Shown: positions 9,235 through 18,306 of the stretch, in pieces
Layout: each line of letters starts with the position of its first letter
Numbering within the stretch: the first letter of the stretch is position 1
Origin: an uncultured Gemmatimonadales bacterium
Lineage (GTDB): Bacteria > Gemmatimonadota > Gemmatimonadetes > JACCXV01 > JAHWKZ01
Assembly (NCBI GenBank): GCA_947259315.1
Contig: CAMYLR010000004.1
Coordinates: 146,192-210,191 of the forward strand
Reading direction: 5' to 3'
DNA: 64,000 nt
The notes under the pieces: generated by a model
Told to the model about the DNA's origin: nothing
Database searches by the model: none
Seen by the model: only the letters and a program-made list of their open reading frames with translations
Translations under genes and position numbers: made by a program

Positions 9235-9894
9235 CTAGAGGGGCTGTTTTACCACTCGGATATAGGGAAGCGGCTGCTCCCAACCTTCCGGAAAGCGTGC
9301 CTTGGCGTCCTCGTCCGACACCGCTGGCGAGATGATGACATCACCGCCCATCTCCCAGTTAGCTGGGGTCGCGAGCTGTTGCTCCGCCGTTAGCTGGCAC
9401 GAATCGACCAACCTCAGGATCTCGGCAAAGTTGCGACCGGTGCTCATCGGGTACGTGAGGGTCGCCTTGATCTTCTTGTCCGGCCCGATCACGAAAACCG
9501 AACGCGCTGTGGCGTTGTCCATCGGCGTGCGTCCCTCCGACGTGTCGCCCGAGTCGGCCGGCAACATGTCGTACGCCTTGACGACCTTGAGCTCCGGATC
9601 GCCGATCAGCGGGTAGTTGACCGCGTGTCCCTGTGACGCCTCGATGTCCTTCGACCACGCTTCGTGATCGCTGACGCCGTCGATGCTGATGCCGATGATC
9701 TTGCAGTTACGCCTGTCGAACTCGCTCTTGAGGCCGGCGACAGCGCCGAGCTCGGTCGTGCAGACGGGCGTGAAGTCCTTCGGATGCGAGAAGAGGATCG
9801 CCCAACTATCGCCGATCCACTCATGGAAGTTGATCCTTCCTTCGGTCGTATCGGCCGTGAAGTCGGGCGCCGTGTCGTTGATTCTAAGTGCCAT
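9235..9894 (-). CDS. 1-Cys (Prx6-type) peroxiredoxin
   Basis: About 219 residues from the ATG at 9894, which follows GGAGGACGGT. The peroxidatic cysteine is C45 in DFTPVCTTE. The long C-terminal domain with MGGDVIISP and RFPEGWEQPLPYIR is diagnostic of the Prx6/AhpC-TSA 1-Cys subfamily. It reduces hydrogen peroxide and organic hydroperoxides in the cytoplasm. A second cysteine is present late in the chain (DSCQL), but it is not in the 2-Cys resolving position. It lies 51 bases downstream of the NHL-repeat gene on the same strand and could be the last gene of that transcript. Confidence 0.94.
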   Translation of the reverse strand: MALRINDTAPDFTADTTEGRINFHEWIGDSWAILFSHPKDFTPVCTTELGAVAGLKSEFDRRNCKIIGISIDGVSDHEAWSKDIEASQGHAVNYPLIGDPELKVVKAYDMLPADSGDTSEGRTPMDNATARSVFVIGPDKKIKATLTYPMSTGRNFAEILRLVDSCQLTAEQQLATPANWEMGGDVIISPAVSDEDAKARFPEGWEQPLPYIRVVKQPL

Positions 9895-9945
9895 ACCGTC
9901 CTCCGTTGAAGTCCCCACAACAGGTCGATTTTACCGCTCGTCGAG

Positions 9946-10896
9946 TCAGTCGCCCAACCCGATGGGCTCCAACTCGACCACTCGTTTGTCGATCTGGTCG
10001 ACGCGCAGAATCCGGTGCTGGTTCGTGTCGGCCACGTACACCATGTGCCCGGCCGAGGCCAACCCCATCGGCTCGTCGAGCTCGGCCTCGAACGGCTCCA
10101 CCGTCTCGACCGCCCTGGTGTCAGGCTCCAACATCTTGAGCTTGTGGTTGTACGTGTCGGCGATCCACAACCGGTGGACGCCCTGACCCCACGCCAGACC
10201 GGCGAACGAGCCCGCCGCGACCAGGGTCGTCACTTCGGAGCCGGGCTCGAACCCGACCGTTCGCACGCCAGACGACTCGGCGTCGGCAAAGAACAGTCGC
10301 TCACCGTCGGTCGCCAGCGCCATCGGTTGGGCTAGTGCCGCCGTCTCGGATGGACCATCGGTGATAAGCTCGGTCCCCGATCCGGCATGCGGTGCCAACT
10401 CGCCCGACTTGAGATCGAGCCGCCAGATCTGGTGCGATCCGGCCATGGCGATAAAGAGATCGTAATCCCAGAGCAGCACGTCCCAAGGCGAGCGCAGCGA
10501 TGTATCGAGCGCATTGCCGGGTGCGATCGTGTCACCTGCCAGCTCCCCGGTGCCGGCCATCGTCGCCACCTCATCCGACGCCAGATCGACCATTCGTACG
10601 GCGTGGTTCGCCCGATCGGCGACGATCAACATGTCGCCCGAAAGCGCCAACCCCTGGGGTTCGTTAAACGCCGCCTCACCGATCGAGCCATCGGCGAACC
10701 CGGCTTCTTTGCCACCGATCACCTTTTGGACCTCGAACGAATCGCCCACAACGTGCCCGAATACGATGCGATGATTGCCGGTGTCTGAGATCGCCAACCG
10801 ACCTTCGATGTCGGCCGCCAAGCTGCCCGGGAACCGGAGTCCGCTCAAGGGTCCTGCTTCCCGGCGCTCGCCTACAGATGTCGCTTCTTGATTCAA
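9946..10896 (-). CDS. NHL-repeat beta-propeller protein
   Basis: 316 residues, start TTG at 10896 with AGGAGG nine bases upstream. The chain contains repeated NHL-type units, seen as ISDTGNHRIV, VADRANHAVRMV, IADTYNHKL and VADTNQHRIL, roughly 45-55 residues apart, enough for a six-bladed propeller. There is no signal peptide or membrane segment, so it is probably cytoplasmic. The sequence resembles the propeller part of NHLRC2-like proteins, which usually carry an N-terminal thioredoxin domain; here that domain is missing, although a peroxiredoxin gene lies next door. Function unknown; ligand binding or scaffolding is typical of the fold. Confidence 0.8.
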   Translation of the reverse strand: MNQEATSVGERREAGPLSGLRFPGSLAADIEGRLAISDTGNHRIVFGHVVGDSFEVQKVIGGKEAGFADGSIGEAAFNEPQGLALSGDMLIVADRANHAVRMVDLASDEVATMAGTGELAGDTIAPGNALDTSLRSPWDVLLWDYDLFIAMAGSHQIWRLDLKSGELAPHAGSGTELITDGPSETAALAQPMALATDGERLFFADAESSGVRTVGFEPGSEVTTLVAAGSFAGLAWGQGVHRLWIADTYNHKLKMLEPDTRAVETVEPFEAELDEPMGLASAGHMVYVADTNQHRILRVDQIDKRVVELEPIGLGD

Positions 10897-10908
10897 GGCG
10901 TGCCTCCT

Positions 10909-11307
10909 TTACTCGCCGTTGCCCTCGCCCGGCTCGGCGTCGCCACGATGAAACGCATCAACGTAATCGACGAGCTCTCCGAGGTCGCGGGCCAGCGTCT
11001 CGAAGGTGTCCTTGACACGCGCCTCCTCGAGCTCGACCGACAGCTGACCGCTGCCCTTGCGCATCTCCGCCAACCGCTGGCGCGCCCCTTCGATGGTGTA
11101 CTTCTTGTCGTAGAGCAGCTCCTTGACGAGCTGCACCATTTCGATCTCACGCTTGCGGTAGGCGCGGTTGCCGGCACGGTTCTTGACCGGCGCCAACCCC
11201 TTGAACTGGGTCTCCCAGTACCGCAGGACGTGTGGTTTTAGACCGGTGATCTCGCATACCTCGCCGATCGAGTAGTACTCCTTCTTCGCAATCGGGTTTA
11301 ACGCCAT
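10909..11307 (-). CDS. MerR-family transcriptional regulator
   Basis: About 132 residues, starting at the ATG at 11307 preceded by GGAGG with 5-base spacing; an in-frame GTG at 11313 overlaps the gpsA stop. The helix-turn-helix at 9-45 reads YYSIGEVCEITGLKPHVLRY, which is typical of MerR. The wing and the linking helix follow (AYRKREIEMVQLVKELLYDKK). The C-terminal part is a long coiled-coil-like helix without the cysteine cluster of metal sensors, so no effector is indicated. It sits at the 3' end of a der-plsY-gpsA run, a context in which MerR-like proteins of this type often occur. Its targets are unknown. Confidence 0.9.
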   Translation of the reverse strand: MALNPIAKKEYYSIGEVCEITGLKPHVLRYWETQFKGLAPVKNRAGNRAYRKREIEMVQLVKELLYDKKYTIEGARQRLAEMRKGSGQLSVELEEARVKDTFETLARDLGELVDYVDAFHRGDAEPGEGNGE

Positions 11308-11309
11308 GT

Positions 11310-12329
11310 TCACCTCCGTTCGAACTCGGGCTTCAGCTCCCGAGCCATGAGTTCCTCCAAAACGACTCGTGGGCTCTTGGCTTGGTACAACATCTCGTAG
11401 ACGTGATTCGCGATCGGCATCTGAACCTCGGCGCTCAGAGCCAGATCGTGCACCGACCGCGCGGTGCGCACCCCTTCGGCCACCATCCGCATGTCGGCCA
11501 GGATCTCCTCCAGCGTCTCGCCCCGGCCGAGCCGGACGCCGACGGTTCGGTTGCGTGACAGCTCGCCGGTGCAGGTCAGCACCAGGTCGCCGAGACCGGC
11601 CAACCCCATAAACGTCAGCCGCTCCCCGCCGAACGCCATTCCAAGCCGTGAGATCTCCGCGAGACCGCGCGTGATCAATGCCGCGCGAGCGTTGTGACCG
11701 TACTCGAGACCGTCGGCGATGCCAGTTGCGATGGCGATGATGTTCTTGACCGCTCCACCCAACTCGACACCGACGACGTCACTCGACGTGTAGACCCGGA
11801 ATCGTGGACCGGCGAACGGCTCGCGTGCGGTTTCCGCCACCACCGGATCTTCGGCCGCCAGCGTCACCGCGGTCGGGTACCCTCGACACACCTCTTCGGA
11901 GAATGACGGACCCGACAGGACCGATACGCGTGCGGCGTGTCCCGACCCCAGAACCTCGCTCAACACCTCGGTCATTCGTTTCAGCGTCTCGTTCTCGATC
12001 CCCTTCGAAGTCGAGACGACGATCGCATCGCCGCCGATGTGCGGAGCCGCTACGGTCATGACCTCGCGCACGGCGTGGCTCGGCGTCGCCGACACGACCA
12101 ACTCGGCGCCGCCAACCGCGTGATCGAGATCACTCGTCGGCTCGATGTCGGCGCTCAACTCGTGCTGCGATAAGTACCTCGGGTTGCGACCGGTATCGCG
12201 GATCGCGGCCACCAGATCCGGATCGCGCGCCCAGAGCCGAACGGCGTGACCGTTCCGCGCCAACAGATCCGCCAGCGCCGTTCCCCACGAGCCAGCACCA
12301 ACCACACCGATCGTCCGCTGATCGCTCAC
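11310..12329 (-). CDS. gpsA: Glycerol-3-phosphate dehydrogenase [NAD(P)+]
   Basis: 339 residues. The Rossmann motif GVVGAGSWGTALADLLARNG lies at the N-terminus, and the family block LSGPSFSEEV and catalytic-lysine region GGAVKNIIAIATGIADGLE follow. The enzyme makes sn-glycerol 3-phosphate from dihydroxyacetone phosphate for phospholipid synthesis. The start overlaps the plsY stop by 4 bases. It is coupled to plsY, whose product uses glycerol 3-phosphate directly, so the two genes form a functional pair. Length is normal. Confidence 0.96.
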   Translation of the reverse strand: MSDQRTIGVVGAGSWGTALADLLARNGHAVRLWARDPDLVAAIRDTGRNPRYLSQHELSADIEPTSDLDHAVGGAELVVSATPSHAVREVMTVAAPHIGGDAIVVSTSKGIENETLKRMTEVLSEVLGSGHAARVSVLSGPSFSEEVCRGYPTAVTLAAEDPVVAETAREPFAGPRFRVYTSSDVVGVELGGAVKNIIAIATGIADGLEYGHNARAALITRGLAEISRLGMAFGGERLTFMGLAGLGDLVLTCTGELSRNRTVGVRLGRGETLEEILADMRMVAEGVRTARSVHDLALSAEVQMPIANHVYEMLYQAKSPRVVLEELMARELKPEFERR

Positions 12330-12961
12330 GCCGCCCCCGCCCCGGTCGGACCACTGGGCCGGATCTGTTTCTCATCTCCGCGTTTCAATCGTCCGATGTT
12401 CTCGCGATGGGTCCAGAAAACGAACACCGCCAACAACGTGGTCAGGGTCAGTAGCGGCCAGCTCGCCGGTAACCCTCCCGCGTACAGGATCCAGACGGCG
12501 ATCAACAACACCAATGTCGCACACAGCGACGCCAACGAGACGATTCGGCGCCACCCGACCACCGTGATCCAAGCCACCGCGGCTAACCCGGCCGCCAACG
12601 GAGCTAGCGCCAAGAACACACCCGCCGCGGTGCCGATCCCCTTGCCACCCTTGAACGCCAGAAAGATCGAGAACACATGCCCGGCCACCGCTGCTACACC
12701 CACCAGCACGGCAAACGTGTTGGGCTCGATCCCACCGGCGAACCATCGCGGTAAGAACCAAACCGGCAAAAACCCTTTGGCCACATCGACCACCAGCACG
12801 ACGACCGCCGGTCCCGCGCCGAGATTGCGATAGACGTTGGTCGCACCGTAGTTGCCGCTACCGACCTTCGATAGATCGACGCCACGCACCCGGCCCGCCA
12901 GAAACGCGGTCGGAAACGAGCCCGCCAGGTACGCCAATACGATCCCCCCGATCGCGCTCAT
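12326..12961 (-). CDS. plsY: Acyl-phosphate:glycerol-3-phosphate acyltransferase
   Basis: 211 residues with about five membrane segments. The three PlsY motifs are visible: LAGSFPTAFLAGR near the start with SGNYGATNVYRNLG, the FKGGKGIGTAAG loop, and the C-terminal THRENIGRLKRG. The enzyme transfers an acyl group from acyl-phosphate to glycerol 3-phosphate at the inner membrane, the first step of phosphatidic acid synthesis. It overlaps der upstream and gpsA downstream by 4 bases each. Length is normal. Confidence 0.96.
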   Translation of the reverse strand: MSAIGGIVLAYLAGSFPTAFLAGRVRGVDLSKVGSGNYGATNVYRNLGAGPAVVVLVVDVAKGFLPVWFLPRWFAGGIEPNTFAVLVGVAAVAGHVFSIFLAFKGGKGIGTAAGVFLALAPLAAGLAAVAWITVVGWRRIVSLASLCATLVLLIAVWILYAGGLPASWPLLTLTTLLAVFVFWTHRENIGRLKRGDEKQIRPSGPTGAGAA

Positions 12962-14334
12962 CGTGCCCCGTCGTCAGCGGTGGCACCGACCCTGGCTCGG
13001 GATTTCGATGTCGCCTTCCGGAAGAAGATCTTTAGCGGCACACCCGTAAACCCGAATGCGTCTCGGACCTGGTGCTCGATGTAGCGCCGATAGTGTTCTG
13101 GAATCGCCGCCGGGTCGTTCGAGTAGAACAAGATCAGCGGCGGCCCAGTCTCGACCTGATGACCGTACAGGATTCGAACCACGCGGCCCGGGCGACGGCC
13201 CTTGGACTGCGGCGGTTGCACCTTCGACGTCGCCGCATGCAGCACGCGATTGAGGTCCGGCGTGGGGATCTTCTTGTGCCATTCGTCGGCCACGCGGATC
13301 GCTTCATCGAGGGTTCGGCGGACCCGCTGCCCTGTCAGCGCGCTCAACGTCACGACCGGTGCGTACGCCAGCCGGGGCGCCTGCTCGCAGAACGCCTTCT
13401 CGTACTCGCTCGCGGTGCGCTCATCCTTCTCTACCAGATCCCACTTGTTCGCGCACACGACGATGCCTCGGCGCCGCTCCTCGACCAGGTTCAAGATGCG
13501 CATGTCCTGGCGCGACAGTGTGTCGGTGGCGTCGAGCATGACGATCGCCACCTGCACCCGGTTCAGGCTCCGCACGGCGCGCAAGTACGTGTAGTACTCG
13601 AGGCCCACCTCGAGCGCGGCGTGGCGACGGATGCCGGCGGTGTCGACCAACCGGATCTGTCGTCCGTCGTACTTCATCGTCGTGTCGATCGCGTCGCGGG
13701 TAGTACCCGCCATCGGCGAGACGATGAACCGTTCTTCACCGAGCAATCGATTCAGAAACGACGACTTGCCGACGTTGGGCTTTCCCAAAACGGCGATCGC
13801 GATCTCGTCGGGGTCGAGCCCTTCTTCACTGGACTTTGGCGGCAACGCATCGACGATCGCATCCAACAAATCACCCGACCCCATCCCCGATAGCGCTGAG
13901 ACTGCTCGAGGATCACCCAAGCCGAGCTCGAAAAACTCGTACACGAGGTCGTGCTGACGCGTGCCGTCGATTTTGTTGACGGCCAGAATTGCCGGCCGGC
14001 CGCTCTCGCGGAGCATGATCGCCGCGTCCCGATCTGTCGCCGCGATGCCGGCCTGCGCGTCGACCACCAGCAAACACACGTCGGCCTCTTCGATCGCGGC
14101 CTGAATCTGAGCGTTGACTTCGCGCTCCATCCCCTCCTGGCTCTCGGGGACCAAGCCACCGGTGTCGACCAGCGTGAACTTGCGACCGTTCCAGTCGGCG
14201 GTCGCCGTGTGACGGTCTCGCGTAACGCCCGGTTGATCGTCGACGATCGCCATCTTCCCTCCGAGGAAGCGATTGAAGAGCGTCGACTTACCGACGTTCG
14301 GGCGACCGACGATGGCGACTACCGGGAGACTCAT
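12958..14334 (-). CDS. der: Ribosome-assembly GTPase Der (EngA)
   Basis: 458 residues from the ATG at 14334, which gives the standard MSLPVVAIVGRPNVGKST beginning. Two tandem GTPase domains are seen: the first P-loop near residues 9-17 with VDTGG, and a second P-loop GKPNVGKSSFLNRL near 180 with VDTAGIRR. A KH-like C-terminal domain ends around FRKATSKSR. Der acts in late assembly of the 50S ribosomal subunit. Its start overlaps the stop of the AI-2E family gene by 4 bases and its stop overlaps plsY by 4 bases. Confidence 0.97.
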   Translation of the reverse strand: MSLPVVAIVGRPNVGKSTLFNRFLGGKMAIVDDQPGVTRDRHTATADWNGRKFTLVDTGGLVPESQEGMEREVNAQIQAAIEEADVCLLVVDAQAGIAATDRDAAIMLRESGRPAILAVNKIDGTRQHDLVYEFFELGLGDPRAVSALSGMGSGDLLDAIVDALPPKSSEEGLDPDEIAIAVLGKPNVGKSSFLNRLLGEERFIVSPMAGTTRDAIDTTMKYDGRQIRLVDTAGIRRHAALEVGLEYYTYLRAVRSLNRVQVAIVMLDATDTLSRQDMRILNLVEERRRGIVVCANKWDLVEKDERTASEYEKAFCEQAPRLAYAPVVTLSALTGQRVRRTLDEAIRVADEWHKKIPTPDLNRVLHAATSKVQPPQSKGRRPGRVVRILYGHQVETGPPLILFYSNDPAAIPEHYRRYIEHQVRDAFGFTGVPLKIFFRKATSKSRARVGATADDGAR

Positions 14335-15578
14335 GCCGTCTCCTCGTCGTGGACCGAATCGGCCTTGCGGTAGTAGACCGACTTCTGGTAGGCGGAGAAC
14401 GTGTTTTCGATCAGCAGCTTGATCAGCACCGCGAGCGGAATCGCCAGCAACAACCCGGTCAGACCGAAGAACGAACCGAACGCGATGATCGCCAGCATCA
14501 CCCACACCGGGTGCAGACCGACGCGGTCACCGACGATCTTGGGCGACAGGAAGTAACCGTCGAACGCCTGCACCACCAGGAATACCCCTGCCACCTTGAG
14601 TAGCGAGATCCAGACCGGGACCGTTACCAAAGCGATAAAGAGCGCCGGGATCAAGCTCACCACGAGCCCCAAGTACGGTACGATGTTGAACACTCCGGCG
14701 ATCACGCCCAGCAGAACGGCGTTCGGAAAACCGACGATCCAAAACCCAATGCCGGTCGCCAAACCGACAAACAGCGCGACCATCAATTGACCCCGCAGGT
14801 ACTCACCGAGCAGCTCGTCGTAGGTCTCAAGAAACGACATCGTTCGCTTGCGGTGGTCCCGCGGCACCAGCCGTCCAACCCAGCGCTCGATGCTGTGGAA
14901 GTCGCGCAGCAAGTAAAACGTCAGCACCGGCGTCAACACGATGTAGCCCAAGATCGTGAACGCCGTCTGGACGCCGCGGCCGAGACCGATCGCCGCACCC
15001 CACGACGGCTGCAACGAGCGGATCTGCTCGCTGATGAACACCATCACGTCGCGACTCTCGATCTCTAGGGCACGCTCGAACTGGATGTCGCGGATAAGCG
15101 GCAGTGGGCTGTCGGCGAATGCCTGGATCTGTGCTTCGTACCAGCGCTGCAACCCGGCCAGCATCTCCGGGAGGTCCTCCAGGAACTGACGCCCCTGTTC
15201 GAAGACCATCGGGATGACCAGCACCAGCGACAGCGCGACCACGAGGCCCGCCAAGCCGACCACCATCACCGCCCCCCACGTTCGGCTCACGTTCTGGCGC
15301 TCCAAACGGTCGACCAGCGGATCGGCTACGTAGGCTAGGATCAGGCCGAGCACAAATGGCGCCAGGAACGAGCCCGCGACGTGAACCAGCCACAGGGCCG
15401 TGAGCGTCCCGAGCGCGATCACCAATCGTCGGTACGCTTCGGTCCCGAACAGCGGCGTCAGCAGGTAGACCAGCACCAGGAACAGGACGATCGGCGACAG
15501 CACCGGGCGGATCGACCACACGAAGAAGGCCAACAGCAGGGCCCACGCGATGATCATCGTCGGGCGTCGTTGTTCCAT
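14331..15578 (-). CDS. AI-2E/PerM-family membrane protein
   Basis: 415 residues with seven to eight hydrophobic segments. It has the family's long soluble region in the middle (about 140-220) and the conserved C-terminal half with FWIVGFPNAVLLGVIAGVFNIVPYLG and GDRVGLHPVWVMLAI. The pattern matches Pfam 'AI-2E transporter', which includes exporters of autoinducer-2 and Na+/H+ antiporter-like proteins; the real substrate is unknown. It is the first gene of the minus-strand run der-plsY-gpsA-merR, coupled to der by a 4-base overlap. Start ATG at 15578; a weak purine-rich site lies upstream. Confidence 0.88.
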   Translation of the reverse strand: MEQRRPTMIIAWALLLAFFVWSIRPVLSPIVLFLVLVYLLTPLFGTEAYRRLVIALGTLTALWLVHVAGSFLAPFVLGLILAYVADPLVDRLERQNVSRTWGAVMVVGLAGLVVALSLVLVIPMVFEQGRQFLEDLPEMLAGLQRWYEAQIQAFADSPLPLIRDIQFERALEIESRDVMVFISEQIRSLQPSWGAAIGLGRGVQTAFTILGYIVLTPVLTFYLLRDFHSIERWVGRLVPRDHRKRTMSFLETYDELLGEYLRGQLMVALFVGLATGIGFWIVGFPNAVLLGVIAGVFNIVPYLGLVVSLIPALFIALVTVPVWISLLKVAGVFLVVQAFDGYFLSPKIVGDRVGLHPVWVMLAIIAFGSFFGLTGLLLAIPLAVLIKLLIENTFSAYQKSVYYRKADSVHDEETA

Positions 15579-15636
15579 AGAAACCGCCTCCGGAGAACCC
15601 GGCTAACCGCCTTTAGTCACAACAGATAGGAAGGCC

Positions 15637-15653
15637 AAGCTCAGATTGAGCTT
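15637..15653. other. Short inverted repeat in the 131-base gap upstream of the AI-2E family gene
   Basis: A perfect 7-bp inverted repeat with a 3-base loop lies in the only sizeable non-coding gap of this part (15579-15709), between the phosphatase-superfamily gene end and the next gene start. No T-run follows on either strand, so it is a poor terminator. It could be an operator or nothing. The rest of the gap shows no feature I can name. Confidence 0.3.
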
Positions 15654-15709
15654 GAAGGCAGGAGTTTAGAGGCGAGAAAGGCCGAGCGTCAAGCGCGACT
15701 CAGCATCCG

Positions 15710-17647
15710 TCACTGCTTCCAGATATCGAGCGCCTGACCATCGATATCGGTTCGCATCTCAGCTTCGCCGCGGTAGGATCCCAACAACCCGCCCAGCCGG
15801 GGTATCTCCCACGTAATCCGGTCGGGTGGTTCCATACCATAGAGCTCCAGGATCGTGGGATAGATGTCGACCGTGCGTGGCATTCGACCGCTCTCGAACA
15901 ACCGCTCCGCTTTCTCAACGTCCAGCTTGGGGCCATGGATCAAGAGCGGGACGACGATGTGCTCTCGTCGGAGGCCACCGTGAAGCCCCGCTTGCATCTG
16001 GTCCCATGGTTCATACCCTGGCGCGGCATCAACGATGATGTCGCCCGAGTTGGGTCCGTCCAGCAACTGCACGATCTGAACAATCCCGTCCGGGTACTCG
16101 GAATCACGCGTCGCCGCGGCCCACGCGTCACCATCGTAATAGAGTTCTCCGCCTACCATCGCCCGCGTACCCTCGAACGACGCATAGCCGAGCGGGTCCA
16201 CTCCGAGCACCGCGCGGTACGAGTATTCCCGTTTTCCACGATCGTCACGCCGAGCGCGAATCACCGCCTCCCCCGAACGTGAGAAGACGTGGTACTCCAC
16301 CCGGCTCCGATCCTGCGCATAAACGTGTGAGACCTGGGGGTACGCCAGAAGCGCTCGGACAAGATCTGCCACCTTGCGGTCACCATCTGCCAGCCCCTTT
16401 ACCCCGTAGGCGCGAAGCTCTTCATATGACGGCCGCGTCGTCCAATCGTCGAGTGACGCGTCAGGCCGTCGGAAATACAGTTGCACGTTTCCATTCCCAG
16501 AGACGGCTCCGATCCCTGCCCACTGTCGATGAGAACCGCACCGCCAACGTTCGATCTCACGCCCCGAACTCCCCATCATGTTCAAGTGCGAATCGTGAAT
16601 CGGAATAGCAGTGTCTTGCGACAGTTGTCGAATAACGTTGAAGTGTGCATCCGGTGTGTCGCGCACCGTGCTCGTGCCGTGATCGGCGGTTACGATAATC
16701 GTGAGATCATCGAGCACACCGCGTTGTTGAAACACATAGCCGATTGCGCCCAGGATCTCGTCCGTCTGGCGTAGCGCTAAAGCGTACTCGTTCCCCACGC
16801 CGTATTGGTGCGAGGTGTCGTCGGGCAACCGGAGTGAGATCATAGAGAATTTCGGCGTGTGGCCTAGCTTTCGTGCCGACCATCGCTTTTCGCGAACCAC
16901 TCGTTCGAGGCTTGCCAGGCTAAAGAACTCTTCGACCAGTAGTCGCCCCCGGCCGCGACGACCCCACGGGAACAGTTCGCCTTCAAACTCGGCGATATCG
17001 GCGTACCGCCTGATGCTGAAGTCGGGGCTCAAGTAGTTCAAGAACGACAGCAAATTCTGAAGATCGTTATCGGCCACGCGCCCGAGGCCATACATGCCGA
17101 TCGCCCCCGGCAAGCTGAAGTAGTTCTCGTGAAGAGGCCGGAGCACAGACCCATCATCCCGCCACCCGCGCCGGGTCACGAACCCTGCCTGGTTGAACGT
17201 CTCTTCGCGTCCCAAGACCTCGAAGATCGTCGGGAACTCCGTCGTGAGATCCTGGCTGATCTCCTTCGTGTGTTGACCGATGTACGCCCGGAACGACTTC
17301 TCGCTCCGCAGATACTGACGGATCCCTGAAAGGTGCGACCTCTCAGGGAAAAGCCCCATCAGGAACGGTGCGTAGGCTGGGCCCGTAGTGCTCGGCCACA
17401 CGGACGTTGCCGCTGTGTACACGCCCCGCTTGACACCGCTCGAGTCTGGCGCCAACAGCCGTCCCAAGTACGGGAGCTCACCGGACTCAAGCATCGACCT
17501 GAAAACCGTCTCACTCGTTCCGTCGAGAATAACGAGTACGACCGGGTCTTTTACGGGCTGTCGTTCAGGATCTGACGACGTCGCGAAGATGAAGAGGAGA
17601 ATGGCGAGAAATGGCGCTGCGAGCCAAATGACATTTCTGCGCTTCAA
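15710..17647 (-). CDS. Alkaline-phosphatase-superfamily (type I phosphodiesterase-like) membrane-anchored enzyme
   Basis: 645 residues. The N-terminal hydrophobic segment (about 5-25) is a signal anchor, so the body is periplasmic. The first metal-binding block is VVLVILDGTSETVF, and the nucleophile Thr/Ser region is TAATSVWPSTTGPAY. A second metal site is TIIVTADHGTS, and a C-terminal His lies in LHGGLRREH. This set fits the phosphodiesterase/nucleotide-pyrophosphatase branch of the superfamily. The substrate cannot be told: nucleotides, phospholipid head groups or teichoic-like polymers are all possible. The start is TTG at 17647, overlapping the stop of the broken channel gene. Nearby genes do not form an obvious pathway. 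Confidence 0.82.
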   Translation of the reverse strand: MKRRNVIWLAAPFLAILLFIFATSSDPERQPVKDPVVLVILDGTSETVFRSMLESGELPYLGRLLAPDSSGVKRGVYTAATSVWPSTTGPAYAPFLMGLFPERSHLSGIRQYLRSEKSFRAYIGQHTKEISQDLTTEFPTIFEVLGREETFNQAGFVTRRGWRDDGSVLRPLHENYFSLPGAIGMYGLGRVADNDLQNLLSFLNYLSPDFSIRRYADIAEFEGELFPWGRRGRGRLLVEEFFSLASLERVVREKRWSARKLGHTPKFSMISLRLPDDTSHQYGVGNEYALALRQTDEILGAIGYVFQQRGVLDDLTIIVTADHGTSTVRDTPDAHFNVIRQLSQDTAIPIHDSHLNMMGSSGREIERWRCGSHRQWAGIGAVSGNGNVQLYFRRPDASLDDWTTRPSYEELRAYGVKGLADGDRKVADLVRALLAYPQVSHVYAQDRSRVEYHVFSRSGEAVIRARRDDRGKREYSYRAVLGVDPLGYASFEGTRAMVGGELYYDGDAWAAATRDSEYPDGIVQIVQLLDGPNSGDIIVDAAPGYEPWDQMQAGLHGGLRREHIVVPLLIHGPKLDVEKAERLFESGRMPRTVDIYPTILELYGMEPPDRITWEIPRLGGLLGSYRGEAEMRTDIDGQALDIWKQ

Positions 17648-18194
17648 TCTCTAGCGCCGGTTACCGTGCGACCAACCAAATACGCCACCAACCCGACAAG
17701 AAAAAGTTGTCCAGTGATCGCCTCGACTGTGGCCATCGTCTGTGCCAACGGTCGCACCGGTGTAACGTCACCGTATCCGAGTGTCGTCAGTGTCACGTAA
17801 CTGAAGTAGACGAACTGCCGTCCTAGGTCACTGCCGTGATCGAGCCCGGCGAACGAACCTGCAGCCATTCGCTCCACCATACCGTATGCAATCGCCCAGA
17901 CCATTCCGACAATGATGTAGACGCACAACGATGCGCTGACCGCAGCCGCAGTGATTCTGCGGTAGGTCAGAACGCGGAGCAAGAAGACCACCGCCACAAC
18001 ACAAACAGCGCTTTCTGGGTTCGAACGGTGAACAGTGAGCCAACGAAGATCGCGCCCCACAGTAGCGCGATGGGCCTCACACCCAAGACCGTCTGGCTAA
18101 TCACGGGTTGAGCAAGCAACATGAGCAGAAGAACAGCCAGGATGGCGTGGTAGATCTGGCTCGGAGCGTCGGCGTCTCGTGTAACAGTCATCAC
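17644..18194 (-). pseudogene. Two-helix potassium-channel-like protein, broken by a frameshift and probably an internal deletion
   Basis: Two reading frames together make one channel protein. Frame one (18194 to about 18000) starts with MMTVTRDADAPSQIY and encodes two hydrophobic helices, then ends in a frame-altered tail. Frame two (about 18020 to 17644) has VAVVFLLRVL, the helix CVYIIVGMVWAIAYG, the pore loop with selectivity filter TLGYGD (in TLTTLGYGDVTP), and a final helix. The switch lies near 17985-18010. Related proteins usually have another helix pair between these halves, so around 30-40 codons may also be missing; that would argue against a simple sequencing error. No slippery heptamer is evident. 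It is most likely a decayed K+ channel gene. Confidence 0.7.
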
Positions 18195-18230
18195 ATGTCG
18201 AGTGTGGTCTCAGCAGCGGATCGAACCGAG

Positions 18231-18259
18231 TTGACAACGACGTTAGCCATAAGTACTCT
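18231..18259 (+). promoter_or_regulatory. Sigma-70-type promoter for the RND efflux operon
   Basis: A perfect -35 box TTGACA at 18231-18236 is followed after exactly 17 bases by TACTCT at 18254-18259, which matches TATAAT at the first two and last positions. Transcription would begin near 18266, about 40 bases before the TolC-fusion start at 18307. It sits in the 112-base divergent gap between the broken channel gene and the efflux operon. Confidence 0.65.
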
Positions 18260-18306
18260 GGCCGCCCATCTGAGCCACGACTGACCTCATCCCACGGTGC
18301 GATGGC

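Noticed and set aside
9235-9894. Selenocysteine version of the peroxiredoxin
   Set aside because: The peroxidatic residue is a normal TGC cysteine and the frame contains no internal TGA.
17985-18010. Programmed -1 frameshift in the channel gene
   Set aside because: No slippery heptamer or downstream stem-loop is evident, and residues appear to be missing, so decay is a better explanation.
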